The notes under the pieces: generated by a model
Database searches by the model: none
The model's input: the letters and a program-made list of their open reading frames with translations, nothing else
What the model was told of the DNA's origin: nothing
Position numbers and translations under genes: made by a program
Shown here: positions 23,831 through 33,711 of the stretch, piece by piece
Layout: each line of letters starts with the position of its first letter
Numbering within the stretch: position 1 is the stretch's first letter
Assembly (NCBI RefSeq): GCF_003364115.1
Contig: NZ_NXLL01000003.1
Span: 32,827-96,826, forward strand
Source: Helicobacter sp. MIT 00-7814
GTDB lineage: Bacteria; Campylobacterota; Campylobacteria; Campylobacterales; Helicobacteraceae
Length of the DNA stretch: 64,000 nucleotides
Direction: 5' to 3'

Positions 23831-26584
23831 TTAGTATTTATAGCCCACTTCTACCCAAAACTGCCTTCCCACTTCATACACAGGCACGGCAGAGAAGTTA
23901 GCACTACCAATCGTGCTAGTAAGGTTATAAACAGCCATATTCCTATTATCTAGCACATTGAAAATATCAAGATTCACAAACAGCGTATTTTGTCCCGCGA
24001 TATTAATATCAAACCCAAAGCGCATATCCCAAGTAAAAGCACCTCGCACATTAAATGGCTTAAAAGTATCAACAGGCTCAAGCACGCCATCGCCATTTGT
24101 ATCAAACTGGTCTCTATTAGCCTCCGAGGTGCTAGCCATCACCACATAACTGCTTCTATATCTAAAAAAGTTATTCCATAATAACCTAACTTTCCCAAAA
24201 TCAATATTATGCGTCGTTGTCAGCCTAAAAGTATAAGGGCGCACATAGTTATCAGCCGGTCTATCAGCATATCGTATCAGCTGCCCGTCATAGCTTATCC
24301 ATTGATTTGCCAGCTGTGCGCTAGTTAAATTATCCGCGTAATCCGCGTAGTTTCGCTTGACATTTGTCCAGTCAAAAGCAAATAACACATAATTTTTAAC
24401 ACGCCAAAACTCTAGCGCCTCATTTTGTTGCAAACTAAGCGTGATAATATCGCTATCGCTTCTGCCTTCGTTTATGTAGGCAAATCTCAAGTCAGAAGTC
24501 AAACCGGGGCTATTAGACCGGCAATTTAAAGCGCTTAGATTCCCATTTGGATCAAAGCACCCACGCCTAATTTCATCTCTGCCAAATCTATGTATATATT
24601 TTGCGCCTAAGTTAAACATATAGATTCTCTGCACCACGCCAGCCATAAGCTCATCGCTGTAGGGAACGCGCAGTTTGCTGAAGTTTGTGTCATTTTTATA
24701 TTGCACTGCATCGGTTTCCAATGGAGTAGTTGGATCAAATCTACTAAGTTCATATTCTAGCGCACTGCGCCCATCCATTAGTGCATAAGTAAAAAGATTT
24801 CTCCCATAGTATCTATTCGCACCAAAGCTAAGCTGTGTCGCAAAATTTCTACCGCTTTCCCATTCCGACCATGGCGCGATATAGTTTAGGCTAAATCTCG
24901 GTGCAATGGGCGCTTTCCCCATATAAGTATCATAATCTAGCCTAAGCCCCAGCCTCATATTAATATCACCTGCCCTCCCCATGCTAAACTTCATAGAATC
25001 TTCCACAAACAAAGCTGCGGTGGCATTATCCACATTGATTTTTCCAGCTTTATAAAGCGTGCCTCTATATATATATTGTCCGTTGTTATCAGCCCAGCTT
25101 GCAGGCAAGCCATTCGTATAAACCGGCGCATTCGAGCACCATTCCGTATCCGTGCATATTTCCCCTTGTGCCATAGGACGCGTGAAGGCAGAACCGCTAA
25201 AAATCGTATCCTCATAACGCCTATAATACGCATTTACATAGCCAACCTCTGCACCTGCATTAAATTTATTTTCCCAAAAACTAAAAAGCGTCAAAGGCTC
25301 AAAATCCTGTATGGCTTTCAGCGTGAAATTAATCTGCCTTGTATCCACATTCCCATAGCCACCCTCGCCATTACTGCCGTTAGGATTCCAGTTTTTATCT
25401 GCACTATAGCGCCAGCCTTTCATATGTTGCGCCGAGCCACTTCTTGAATTTTCCAAAAAGTTAAAATTCGCATTCACACTTAGCAAGCCCAGCCTATTTT
25501 CCCACATAGTTTTTAGCCCCGCTTGATGCCCGCCACTTTGCAGGTTAAAATCTGAATCCTTAGTATTTACGATGAAATATTGATTATAAGAAGGCACATA
25601 GGCGTAACTCGCCTCCACTCTTAGCGATTCCCCAAAGTCATAATAACCTTTGAGGAAAAAATTATAACTCTGCCTCTTTTGCGTTTTCCTCGAGCTATCA
25701 AGGGTAGAATCTATCTGCGTTCCTGTATAAGCATTCAGCGGGATAAAGCTCTGTGTCGTCGTAAAGCTCGCAATAACACCACTTCTATCATTTATCTTAG
25801 ATTCAAAACTTGAGCGCAGAATATGCTTTATGAAGTTTGGCTGGCTTCCCGCGCTTGTAGAATTTAGGAAGTTTTCATAAGATTGAGCATTTGGCGCATA
25901 AATATGATAATTTGTCATAGAAAACGCGCCGGGTGCGGCGTTCCCTTGTGTGACTTGATAGCTTATTTTTGCGCCAAATTTTTTGGTCGCACGCCTTGTG
26001 TTTGCCTCAACAACACCACCGGTAAATCCACCATACGCCGCGCCTATGTTAGAATCCTGCACTTTGATAGATTCCAAAAGGCTTGTATCAATACTAAGCC
26101 CTTGGCTTCTTCCGGGAAGCGCAGTAATATCCACGGGATTTGAGCCATTTGAGCCGGCTGGATCTAAGTCATTGTTCATATTAAATCCATCTAGCTGGAA
26201 GTTATTTTGATAAAACAGCCCACCACTAATGCTGATATTTGCCGGATCGATTTCGCCGGGTGTCGTGGAGCGCATTTGCGCGTTATCATACTGCACATTT
26301 GGTAAAATCCGCAAAATGCTCGTAATGTCGCCATTCCCGCTGGGGTTAGAATCTAGCATCTTGCGATTGAGACTTTCCCCACTTTGGAACTTTTCCAAAT
26401 CCGCATTCACGCTACTAACCGCTGTAATTTTATTCAAGCGCACCTTTTCTTTTGGCGTCGCAGATTCTGTGCTATTAGGAGAATCTGCCCCAAGCACTTG
26501 CGTCTGCTCGGCTAGCGCTATTTGCGCCAAAGACAGCGCACACAACCCTATCAATTTAAAATGTTTTATTACTGAAATCATCAT
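23831..26584 (-). CDS. TonB-dependent outer membrane receptor
   Basis: 917 residues. Signal peptide (LCALSLAQIALA), a plug domain at about 70-190 (GDITSILRILPNVQYDN, ISISGGLFYQNNFQLDGFNM, IKVQDSNIGAAYGGFTGGVV) and a long 22-strand barrel ending NVLDNRNMAVYNL...FWVEVGYKY. Such receptors import iron or other metal chelates, haem or cobalamin using TonB. The ligand cannot be read from sequence. ATG 26584 or 26581 are both possible behind AGAGG. A 15-base poly-A/T tract lies about 53 bp upstream in the likely promoter, suggesting length-dependent expression. Confidence 0.85.
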   Translation of the reverse strand: MMISVIKHFKLIGLCALSLAQIALAEQTQVLGADSPNSTESATPKEKVRLNKITAVSSVNADLEKFQSGESLNRKMLDSNPSGNGDITSILRILPNVQYDNAQMRSTTPGEIDPANISISGGLFYQNNFQLDGFNMNNDLDPAGSNGSNPVDITALPGRSQGLSIDTSLLESIKVQDSNIGAAYGGFTGGVVEANTRRATKKFGAKISYQVTQGNAAPGAFSMTNYHIYAPNAQSYENFLNSTSAGSQPNFIKHILRSSFESKINDRSGVIASFTTTQSFIPLNAYTGTQIDSTLDSSRKTQKRQSYNFFLKGYYDFGESLRVEASYAYVPSYNQYFIVNTKDSDFNLQSGGHQAGLKTMWENRLGLLSVNANFNFLENSRSGSAQHMKGWRYSADKNWNPNGSNGEGGYGNVDTRQINFTLKAIQDFEPLTLFSFWENKFNAGAEVGYVNAYYRRYEDTIFSGSAFTRPMAQGEICTDTEWCSNAPVYTNGLPASWADNNGQYIYRGTLYKAGKINVDNATAALFVEDSMKFSMGRAGDINMRLGLRLDYDTYMGKAPIAPRFSLNYIAPWSEWESGRNFATQLSFGANRYYGRNLFTYALMDGRSALEYELSRFDPTTPLETDAVQYKNDTNFSKLRVPYSDELMAGVVQRIYMFNLGAKYIHRFGRDEIRRGCFDPNGNLSALNCRSNSPGLTSDLRFAYINEGRSDSDIITLSLQQNEALEFWRVKNYVLFAFDWTNVKRNYADYADNLTSAQLANQWISYDGQLIRYADRPADNYVRPYTFRLTTTHNIDFGKVRLLWNNFFRYRSSYVVMASTSEANRDQFDTNGDGVLEPVDTFKPFNVRGAFTWDMRFGFDINIAGQNTLFVNLDIFNVLDNRNMAVYNLTSTIGSANFSAVPVYEVGRQFWVEVGYKY

Positions 26585-26636
26585 GCTACCTCTTTTTTAA
26601 AATTGCAAAATTTCTTTTGCAACCCGCACTTTACAT

Positions 26637-26651
26637 AAAAAAAAAAAAAAA
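26637..26651 (-). repeat. Poly-A tract of 15 bases (poly-T on transcribed-gene strand) in TonB receptor upstream region
   Basis: Fifteen consecutive A on the plus strand. On the minus strand it is followed by TATGTAAAG, a possible weak -10, so the tract would lie in the promoter spacer. T-tracts at this place tune sabA-type promoters in H. pylori. Confidence 0.7.
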
Positions 26652-26728
26652 CGAAGCTTAATTTTTCACTTTTTTCTCAAAATTTTTTGAAAATTAGATA
26701 AAAAGTAACATTTTTTAGAAGCATTCTC

Positions 26729-26744
26729 ATAATTGGAAAATTAT
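26729..26744. promoter_or_regulatory. AT-rich inverted repeat, possible operator
   Basis: ATAATT-GGAA-AATTAT, a perfect 6-bp inverted repeat with a 4-base spacer, in the divergent region between the TonB receptor and the next gene. Spacing and composition resemble metal-regulator sites (for example Fur-type), but this is not diagnostic. Confidence 0.3.
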
Positions 26745-26842
26745 AGTGACAATGAAGTAAAAATCTTACTTTCTCGCGTTGTTTGAGGTTTAAGATTCTG
26801 CAATTTTGCGCTTGAAATTTAGACTTTAAAAAAATTTTAGGC

Positions 26843-26848
26843 TATAAT
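26843..26848 (+). promoter_or_regulatory. -10 box for the 139-residue membrane protein gene
   Basis: TATAAT preceded by GGC. It overlaps the upstream ATG of the longest frame (26847), so that ATG would be untranscribed; this fixes the start at 26880. Confidence 0.6.
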
Positions 26849-26879
26849 GAAAGCTTTGAAAATCTCCAAAGGTGTAGCA

Positions 26880-27299
26880 ATGGAAAATCTCTCGCCACAG
26901 GCATTTTTTATATTAGTGAGTTTTTTTTCTACGATTTTGATTATGCTCATTGTGTTGCTTTATTTTTTCGGTCCTTCGCCCAAAAAGCACACGCAAACCG
27001 CAATGGAGGAAAAGAGCACAACGCATACGATTGATTCTATCATGGCGATTTTGGATAATCAAAAAAGCACGCCGCAGCAATTGCAAAAGGCTGTCAATAT
27101 GTTTTTTGATGAGTATGATTCTATGGATTTGAGCGATTATAAGAAAAAGGCTTTTCTTTTCGCGCTGGTGGTGCATAAAAATGTCTCTACAGAGTTGATT
27201 TTGCAGGTTGATGAGGATTTGAAAAAGCTCAATCCCGACTTAGAGCGAGACTTGGCTAAAACGCTCAATCGCGCGCTTGATGCAAGGGGGGGGGTATAG
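26880..27299 (+). CDS. Membrane-anchored protein of unknown function
   Basis: 139 residues. One hydrophobic segment (FFILVSFFSTILIMLIVLLY) near the N-terminus, then a charged helical cytoplasmic domain (TIDSIMAILDNQKSTPQQLQ). The start at 26880 follows AAAGG with 7-base spacing. The gene ends in nine consecutive G coding for Arg-Gly-Gly-Val before the stop; one extra G would add about ten residues. No family recognised; the look is of a protein conserved among helicobacters. Confidence 0.6.
   Translation: MENLSPQAFFILVSFFSTILIMLIVLLYFFGPSPKKHTQTAMEEKSTTHTIDSIMAILDNQKSTPQQLQKAVNMFFDEYDSMDLSDYKKKAFLFALVVHKNVSTELILQVDEDLKKLNPDLERDLAKTLNRALDARGGV
27286..27294 (+). repeat. Poly-G tract, nine bases, at a gene's 3' end
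   Basis: Nine G in the last codons of the membrane protein. A slip would alter only the last few residues, so any phase effect would be mild. Confidence 0.8.
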
Positions 27300-27357
27300 T
27301 TATAAATTTTTCAGAGATTCACAAGTTTCTTTAAGCTTCATCAGCAAAATTTGGTTC

Positions 27358-27669
27358 TTATATCTTTTTATTAATTTTATTTTCAAAATCTCTTCGTAAG
27401 CGCTCTTCTTGCTCGCGTGCGGTTTGTTTAGCGCGCTTTTTCTCTTCTAAGCGCTCTTTTTCTATCATCAGCTTGCGTTCCCTGCTCTCGCGGATTTTCT
27501 GCATATATTGTTCGCGCCTTTGGGGATCTTGGTATTGGATTGGCTTCATAAACATCACGCCCAGCACAATCATAAAAAACACAAGCGCCATCGATGGATC
27601 GCTCCCGCCAAAGTGAAACCACAGCGCGCCCACAAGTGCCGCAGTGAAAAATTTCAAAAACAATTTCAT
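27358..27669 (-). CDS. Small membrane protein with coiled-coil tail, unknown
   Basis: 103 residues. Two hydrophobic segments (FFTAALVGALWFHF; ALVFFMIVLGVMFM) followed by about 55 residues rich in Arg, Lys and Glu (RESRERKLMIEKERLEEKKR), predicted as one long coiled coil. Good AAAGGAG before the ATG. Last gene of the minus-strand run that starts with hisS. Function unknown. Confidence 0.6.
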   Translation of the reverse strand: MKLFLKFFTAALVGALWFHFGGSDPSMALVFFMIVLGVMFMKPIQYQDPQRREQYMQKIRESRERKLMIEKERLEEKKRAKQTAREQEERLRRDFENKINKKI

Positions 27670-27699
27670 TGTAAGCTTGCTCCTTTAGGGCTTTGATTT

Positions 27700-29256
27700 T
27701 TAAGAATCTAACGCGCGCAAATATAGCTCAAGGTGGCTAATGATAGGAATCTTGGCATAATCTTGCGGCAGGCTTTTTTGCGCATTTTTCAAGCCATTAA
27801 GCCAGCTAAGCGACGAAGTGGCAATGTAATCAATGCCGAGATTTTCTAAGTCAAGCAATTGCTTGCTAAAGCATTTTTGCGCTAAGTTTTTATCCTGCAT
27901 GGTGGCGAAATTTGCTGGCGCTGGCATATTTGCACGCTTTGTAAATGAAAAAGAAGTAGCAGGATTAGCGCTTAAAAATGCGCCTTTTTGGGCATTTAGA
28001 TTCAAAGTGGAATTTTCAAGCAAAGAATCTAAAAGCGCGATTTGATTTTCCTGCATTTTAGGCGCGTGAAACTCCACGCCTTGCTTTTCAAGTAATGCAA
28101 AAAGAGAATTGTCAGATTCTCGCAATTCCCTTTGCACGCTTAGCGCCCACAAATACGCGTCCTCCTCGATAAACACAAGCAGTGCATTGTACTTTTGGGC
28201 AAGCGCAAGATTATATGCCATATCAAAAAATGCACGCTCTAAATCCCGCAAATTCTGCCTAGCACCTTTATAAGCGCGCAGTTTTGGGGGGTTAGCAAGA
28301 AGCTTGAAGCCTTTTAAAAGTAATTGCGCATTTTTTTGCAATGTTTTAAATTGAGGCGTTTGAAGCCCGCGCGCATACGCGCTAAAAAGCAATATTTGAG
28401 AATCCGCACTATACGCGCTTGCAGGATTTGTGCCTAGCGTATCATTTAGCAAGCGTGATTCATTAAGTGGCAGATGAAGGGTTTTTTTAAAAAAACAGCA
28501 TTTTAAAAAACAACACTTTTTGGCTTTAAAATACTGCGCCATAAGGCTAAAAATCGCCTCACTAATGGGCGCATTATCTGCAGTTTTGGCAAAGTTTAGC
28601 AAGCCATTTTTATGCGTGGCGATATACTCTATCAGCGCGTGGCTTTGCGCCTTATAGAGCTTGCACAAATGCCACACATAGTAGAAAAATCCATCGCCCA
28701 AATATTCATCACATTTCTCATTTTCGATATTTTCCTGTGCGCTGGTAAAATTATATTTCAAAAATGGCAAAAGCGCTTGTGTGGCGTGCTTTTCCTCTAT
28801 AAATGAAAACTTTTGAAAAAATTCTTTATACTTAGGAAGCAACGCATCATAATTAAGCGAAAAGTCTTTCAGCGCGTATTTTATGCTTAATGGCTCGCAC
28901 ACTAATTCCCTGCCAAATTCCGCCACAACGCTAGAAAGCGCGCAATCTTTAAAAAACGCCTTGCCATTAATGCGAAAAGCTGGGATTTGAGAATCTATAC
29001 CTAGAAAATCGCTAGCTGGAAAATCACCATCTAAACAAGCGCCTTTTTGCGTAAGATTCTCCTGCGCACTTGTAAATATGGGCGCAAAGTTTTGCTCCAA
29101 AGCAAAGTCCGCGCCATGCGCTTGATTTGCTTGAAAAAATTTCAGCAAATCACTAAGGCAAAAAAGCGAAGATTGCGCAACTTCTAGCTTTTGATAATAT
29201 GGCAAATAGTCCCTGCCCGCTTCAAAGCGAAAAAGCTCAACATAAATTTTATTCAT
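27700..29256 (-). CDS. Conserved Campylobacterota protein with FrdB-like N-terminus (DUF5644-like), unknown
   Basis: 518 residues. The first 40 (IYVELFRFEAGRDYLPYYQK) resemble the adrenodoxin-like start of fumarate reductase/succinate dehydrogenase iron-sulfur subunits, but the cysteine ligands of FrdB are not conserved. The remainder is mixed helical without recognised motifs; an odd KKCCFLKCCFFKK segment near residue 245 is coded by A/T-rich direct repeats. It may be the DUF5644 family, with moderate doubt. It overlaps the upstream 160-residue gene by 8 bases. A role in anaerobic respiratory assembly would be guesswork. Confidence 0.55.
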   Translation of the reverse strand: MNKIYVELFRFEAGRDYLPYYQKLEVAQSSLFCLSDLLKFFQANQAHGADFALEQNFAPIFTSAQENLTQKGACLDGDFPASDFLGIDSQIPAFRINGKAFFKDCALSSVVAEFGRELVCEPLSIKYALKDFSLNYDALLPKYKEFFQKFSFIEEKHATQALLPFLKYNFTSAQENIENEKCDEYLGDGFFYYVWHLCKLYKAQSHALIEYIATHKNGLLNFAKTADNAPISEAIFSLMAQYFKAKKCCFLKCCFFKKTLHLPLNESRLLNDTLGTNPASAYSADSQILLFSAYARGLQTPQFKTLQKNAQLLLKGFKLLANPPKLRAYKGARQNLRDLERAFFDMAYNLALAQKYNALLVFIEEDAYLWALSVQRELRESDNSLFALLEKQGVEFHAPKMQENQIALLDSLLENSTLNLNAQKGAFLSANPATSFSFTKRANMPAPANFATMQDKNLAQKCFSKQLLDLENLGIDYIATSSLSWLNGLKNAQKSLPQDYAKIPIISHLELYLRALDS

Positions 29257-29731
29257 CGCTATCCTTTAAAAGGTGGAAATTTGCTGGGTTTGATGCAAGC
29301 GCTAAAAAAGAATGCTCCAAGCCCTCCTCTATCTCCTCCTCGCTGGTTTCTAGCTTGTTGTAAAGCTTAGAATTGCCCACATTGACAAAAAGCGAGACTT
29401 CTTGCAAAAGCTGTGGATCTTGCAAGAGAATCTGCACAACTCCTTCATACTCAATGCTTACTACACTGCCAAAATTTTGCGAGCCAAAGCCCGCCTCAAA
29501 GCTAATGCAATGCGTCTCAAACTCGATGCTCTCAAAAGTGTAGCCCGCAAGCACAAAAAGGCTAAGCTCATCAATATCTTTTGCAATATCTTCTGGCAAA
29601 CTCGGATCAAAATGCGTCTTTGAAATATCGCACAAAATACTAAAAGAAATACCCTCCTGCACCAAAAGCGCGAGAATCTCCTTTGCGTGCTTTATGAGAA
29701 GTTTTTGAAGTTGTGGATTTTTTAACACCAT
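29249..29731 (-). CDS. Conserved hypothetical acidic protein
   Basis: 160 residues, acidic, alpha/beta pattern, no signal peptide or membrane segment. Notable stretch SLPEDIAKDIDELSLFVLAG near residue 45 and an acidic helix ETSEEEIEEGLEHSF near the end. Good AAAGG before the ATG. It is sandwiched between pepF (10 bp upstream) and the 518-residue gene (8-base overlap), so is co-expressed. No family recognised. Confidence 0.6.
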   Translation of the reverse strand: MVLKNPQLQKLLIKHAKEILALLVQEGISFSILCDISKTHFDPSLPEDIAKDIDELSLFVLAGYTFESIEFETHCISFEAGFGSQNFGSVVSIEYEGVVQILLQDPQLLQEVSLFVNVGNSKLYNKLETSEEEIEEGLEHSFLALASNPANFHLLKDSDE

Positions 29732-29741
29732 TTACGCACCT

Positions 29742-31589
29742 TTAGAGTAATTCCTCAAACTCGCTAAATAACTTATACACTTCATTCATACCAAGCGCCC
29801 AAAATTCAGAATCTTCGATATTAAACCCAAATTTTTTAATCAAATCTTTTGGACTTTTGCTCCCGCCAAGAGAAAGGAACTCAATATAAGTTTTGATAAA
29901 TTTTTCCCTCTCCTGCTTGCTTTGCGCCTTTTTGTATAAGCCAAAAAGTGCTAGCACGAGCAACTGCCCATAAGAATACGCATAGCAGTAAAATGGTGAG
30001 TGAATAAAATGCGGGATATAGCTCCACCACGAATCGTAATTTTTGGTAAGTTTGAGAGAATCTCCAAACATTTTTTTATTCTCTTCAAACCAAATTCTAT
30101 CAAATTCCTGCGAGCTCAACTCGCCTTGTGCGCTATGGATTGCGCGCTCAAAGTTTGTCATCACAATTTGGCGGAAAAGCGTTGAAAACACATCTTCTAA
30201 CTTGCCGGTATAAAGTGGTAACAATTCCTCTTTGCTAAGTGTTTGCTTCAATCTATCAAAAAGAAGCATTTCAGCAAACACAGACGCGGTTTCTGCGGTG
30301 GTAAGCGGTGTGTCCATATTGAGATAGCCGACTTTTTTACTAAGCTCTTGATGCACCATATGCCCGAACTCATGCGCGATTGTGAAAGCATCGCGCCTTG
30401 AGTTTGTGTAATTTAATAACACAAATGGGTGTGCGCTTGGCACACAACCATGACTAAACGCCCCGCCTCGCTTATTTGGCTTAGGATGAGAATCTACCCA
30501 ACCATTTTTAATCGCCTCTCTTGCGATTTTGCCAAAAATCGGGCTAAACTCATCAAATGCTTCTAGCACAAGCTTTAGCGCTTCATTATAGGGCAGATTC
30601 GTAGCTTTACTTTGCTTTTTAAACTCTAGCGGTGCGTATCTGTCGTAATCTTTAAGCTCTTTAATCCCAAGCAGACGCGCTTTGTGGCTGTAATATTTTT
30701 GCACCACGCCAAAATTTGCATTCACCACTTCGATGAGCTTATCCACGCTTTTTTGCGAGATAGAGTTTGAGAGATGGCGCGCGCTCTCGCTCCTTGGATA
30801 CCCGCGCAGTTCTTTTTCAAGCGCGACATCTTTACGCACGACATTAAGGATATAGGTTAGCAAATGGCGCGATTTGTTTAAACCCTTTGTGAAGCTTTTT
30901 TGCGCACTTTTGCGAGTTTTACGCTCGCTATTATGCAATAAAGAAAGTATTTCTTCCTCGCTTATTTGCTTTTTGCCAAATTTAAAGCGCATTTGCGCTA
31001 AATGCTCATCAAACAAGCGCGCAAAGCCTTCACACGCAATGGGCGAGGTTTTTAGCAGAATCTGCTCTTCTTTGAGCGTGAGCGTATGCTTTGCATGCAC
31101 GCCTAGTTTTTGCAAGTAGAAAGCATAGCGTGGCGCGCTTTTGGCGATTTCTCCACGCAAAGAATCGCTAAATCTCGCAATCTCTAATTCAAAAAAAAGC
31201 AAGTCGTTATGCGCCTTTTGTGCGCGCTCTTCAAAGTCAGCATACAGCGCGCCTTTGCTCGTATCTTGCGCGAAAATTAAAAACGCATAAGTGAGAATGC
31301 GCCCTGTTTGCTCGCAAAGATTCTCATATTCTTTGATAATGGCCTCAAACTGCGCTGGCGGGATAGAATCTAGCTTGTTACAAAATTTTTTATTAAAGGC
31401 TTTGCAGTCATTTTGAAGCTTATTGCACGCGCTTTGGGCGTGCTTTTGAGAAGGGAATAAAGCTTTTAGATTCCATTCATTTTGCGTTGGAAGGGGAACT
31501 TTGCGCGCGGGATTATTTGTCGCGTTAGTTTTTTGTAGGCGTGTATTTTTTGTGCGCGTTTTTGGCGCGCTTTTAGAATCTGTATTCAT
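29742..31589 (-). CDS. pepF: M3 family oligoendopeptidase F
   Basis: 615 residues. The zinc site HEFGHMVH is at 406-413, with the downstream TTAETASVFAEMLLFDRL supplying the third ligand, as in PepF. PYNEALKLVLEAFDEFSP and the C-terminal FYCYAYSYGQLLVLALF are further M3B landmarks. A cytoplasmic metallopeptidase that degrades peptides of about 7-17 residues. The first 35 residues are basic and low-complexity (many Lys, Thr, Asn) and may be an extension. AGGA precedes the ATG. Confidence 0.92.
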   Translation of the reverse strand: MNTDSKSAPKTRTKNTRLQKTNATNNPARKVPLPTQNEWNLKALFPSQKHAQSACNKLQNDCKAFNKKFCNKLDSIPPAQFEAIIKEYENLCEQTGRILTYAFLIFAQDTSKGALYADFEERAQKAHNDLLFFELEIARFSDSLRGEIAKSAPRYAFYLQKLGVHAKHTLTLKEEQILLKTSPIACEGFARLFDEHLAQMRFKFGKKQISEEEILSLLHNSERKTRKSAQKSFTKGLNKSRHLLTYILNVVRKDVALEKELRGYPRSESARHLSNSISQKSVDKLIEVVNANFGVVQKYYSHKARLLGIKELKDYDRYAPLEFKKQSKATNLPYNEALKLVLEAFDEFSPIFGKIAREAIKNGWVDSHPKPNKRGGAFSHGCVPSAHPFVLLNYTNSRRDAFTIAHEFGHMVHQELSKKVGYLNMDTPLTTAETASVFAEMLLFDRLKQTLSKEELLPLYTGKLEDVFSTLFRQIVMTNFERAIHSAQGELSSQEFDRIWFEENKKMFGDSLKLTKNYDSWWSYIPHFIHSPFYCYAYSYGQLLVLALFGLYKKAQSKQEREKFIKTYIEFLSLGGSKSPKDLIKKFGFNIEDSEFWALGMNEVYKLFSEFEELL

Positions 31590-31645
31590 CGCTAATCCTT
31601 TTAGGGTTTAAGCTAGCATTTTACCCTTACATTTTAAGTTTTTGC

Positions 31646-32971
31646 TTAATCCTCTTTAAGCAATTCTAATGCCTTTAAAAAACTAATATCCTCCATTTGC
31701 ATACCGCTTGTCATATTTTTGAGCGTGACGCTTTTTGCCTTAAATTCACTCTCTCCAATCACCAACACAAACTCATGCCCGAGCGTATCTGCGTAGCTAA
31801 AGGGCTTTTTGAGCTTCACAATATCAGGGTAAATTTCAATCGCAATGCCAGAGCGGCGGAAAGATTCTGCCAAAGCATGCACATAGCCCAAATATTCCTT
31901 ATCCATACATACGAGCAACGCGCGCGCGGAAGTGGATTTCCCTCCGATGAGATTGAGCTCTTTCATCGCAGCAAGCAATCTATCCACGCCAATAGACGCG
32001 CCCACACCGCTCATTTTTTGCTTTGAAAAAGTTTTTGTGAGGTTATCATACCGCCCGCCAGAGCACACACTTCCGATGCTAGGAAGCGTATTTAGCACCG
32101 TTTCATACACAATACCTGTGTAATACCCAAGCCCGCGCGCGATAGAAAAATTCACACGATAGCAGTCTTTATCCATTTGCAAAGGCGCGAGAATCTTATA
32201 CAGCATCTCCAAATCTTCAATGCCTTCTTTTAATTCATCATTCCATTCTTTCAAATACGCAATGCTTTTAAAAAATTCCTCTCCAGCGCCATTTTGCTTA
32301 ATGCTTGTGTATTGCAAAATTTCTTGCGCCTTTTCTTTTGTAATGCCAACTTCAGAATTTAGCTCATTTATCACGCCTTCAACACCGATTTTATCAAGCT
32401 TATCAATCGCGCGTAGGACAGCATTTATCATCTTAGCTTCAGAGATTCCAAAGTGCTTGCAAATACCATTTAGAATCTTGCGATGATTAAGCCAAATGCT
32501 AAATTCATCAATGCCAAGATTAACAAGCGCGGCATAAATCACCTGCAAAATCTCCGCATCACAAGAAAGCGACTCGCTTCCGATAAAGTCAAAATCACAT
32601 TGCGTAAATTCCCTATAGCGCCCCTTTTGCGCGCGCTCCCCGCGGAAAACACTGCCGATTGCATAGCGCTTAAAAGGAAGCTCTAGCTCATTTTGGTATT
32701 GTGAAATAAAGCGCGCTAGTGGCACGGTCAAATCAAAACGCAACGCAATATCGCGCCCACCGCGATCATTAAAGCGATAAAGCTCTTTTTGAATCTCCTC
32801 ACTTCCCTGCTTTACCAAAATATCCGCATACTCGATATGTGGCGTTTCAATCGGCATAAAGCCAAATTTCAAAAAAACCTCGCTCACTCGATTAAGCAAG
32901 GTATTTTTCGCCATAGCCTCCTGTGGTAGCCTATCCTTAAAACCACTTAGCGTGCGCGGGGTAACTAACAT
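31646..32971 (-). CDS. hisS: Histidyl-tRNA synthetase
   Basis: 441 residues, class II synthetase. Visible are the start FKDRLPQEA, motif 2 [19 protein letters not shown] near 110, the HisRS signature [12 protein letters not shown] near 280 and CSGGRYDNL near 305. Charges tRNA-His. ATG has AGGAG at good spacing. It is probably the first gene of a run with pepF and three unknown genes. Confidence 0.97.
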   Translation of the reverse strand: MLVTPRTLSGFKDRLPQEAMAKNTLLNRVSEVFLKFGFMPIETPHIEYADILVKQGSEEIQKELYRFNDRGGRDIALRFDLTVPLARFISQYQNELELPFKRYAIGSVFRGERAQKGRYREFTQCDFDFIGSESLSCDAEILQVIYAALVNLGIDEFSIWLNHRKILNGICKHFGISEAKMINAVLRAIDKLDKIGVEGVINELNSEVGITKEKAQEILQYTSIKQNGAGEEFFKSIAYLKEWNDELKEGIEDLEMLYKILAPLQMDKDCYRVNFSIARGLGYYTGIVYETVLNTLPSIGSVCSGGRYDNLTKTFSKQKMSGVGASIGVDRLLAAMKELNLIGGKSTSARALLVCMDKEYLGYVHALAESFRRSGIAIEIYPDIVKLKKPFSYADTLGHEFVLVIGESEFKAKSVTLKNMTSGMQMEDISFLKALELLKED

Positions 32972-33048
32972 CGCATTCTCCTAATTTTTGGCAAAATCAA
33001 AGCGGGCATTATACAAAAAATCTTTTAATACGCCCTTTTTGGCGCTTT

Positions 33049-33519
33049 TTAGTTGGCATTTTTGATGGATTCTCTTATGCGCTCAAAAATCGCGCTAAGT
33101 TTAGAATCTTTGCAATGATTGACAAAATCACCTTGCGCGTGTTCTTTGAAAGTAGCTTGGGCGGGCTTTTTGGGTGCAAAATCTTGGCAAAAAGAAGGCA
33201 GAGGCTTTTTATATTTGCGCGAGACAAAGGCTTTGGCGTCTTTTAGCTTGCTTAATGTGGGGAATTTATCCGGATAGCTTTGCAAGGCATTTATTATTCC
33301 TTTAGCGGTATAATTAAACTCTTGACAAAAAGCTGGGTGCTTGGCGACAAAAAAGAGAATCTCATCTTTGTAATAAATAAAATCTAGCGCATTTTTTAAA
33401 TGTGGCGTGAGATACGCGGCTTTAAAAAGCGTTATTTCATCATAAACAGCAAGCGCGGAAAACTCCGATTTGCGCTTTAATATGGAGATAATATGACTCG
33501 ATTTTTTCATGTTTTTCAT
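33049..33519 (-). CDS. Small basic protein, possibly DUF721/DciA-like
   Basis: 156 residues (153 if the ATG at 33510 is used). Basic, with a C-terminal helix SKLSAIFERIRESIKNAN and mixed N-terminal segment. It superficially resembles the DUF721/DciA proteins that load replicative helicase, but no decisive motif is visible. It overlaps the divergent lipoprotein gene by 27 bases at the 5' ends, so their promoters must lie in each other's coding sequence. Confidence 0.5.
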   Translation of the reverse strand: MKNMKKSSHIISILKRKSEFSALAVYDEITLFKAAYLTPHLKNALDFIYYKDEILFFVAKHPAFCQEFNYTAKGIINALQSYPDKFPTLSKLKDAKAFVSRKYKKPLPSFCQDFAPKKPAQATFKEHAQGDFVNHCKDSKLSAIFERIRESIKNAN

Positions 33520-33684
33520 GGCGTAATGATAGCATATTTGCTCGCCCTTGTGGTGTGCATGAGCGCGTGCGGGTATAAAAACAAGCCCTATTATAGCGAG
33601 GAGTCAAATGATGCGCCTACGAGCTCTTCGCAGATTGAGAGCATTCAGCCAGAGGTGGCGCAAGAAGATGAGGACGCATTTTAG
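33493..33684 (+). CDS. Small lipoprotein (LptM/YifL-like)
   Basis: 63 residues. The lipobox MSAC at residues 23-26 is followed by GYKNKPYY, matching the CGxKGxLY pattern of LptM, a small lipoprotein that assists LptD maturation in E. coli. An acidic, Ser/Glu-rich tail follows. ATG at 33493 has GGAG at 33484; a second ATG (33526) would shorten the signal peptide. Assignment to LptM is by motif only. Confidence 0.6.
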   Translation: MTRFFHVFHGVMIAYLLALVVCMSACGYKNKPYYSEESNDAPTSSSQIESIQPEVAQEDEDAF

Positions 33685-33711
33685 GGATATTAATTTTTAA
33701 GGACTTAAATT

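Noticed and set aside
26847..26879. Upstream ATG extending the 139-residue membrane protein
   Set aside because: It overlaps the TATAAT promoter box and would not be in the transcript; AAAGG points to 26880.
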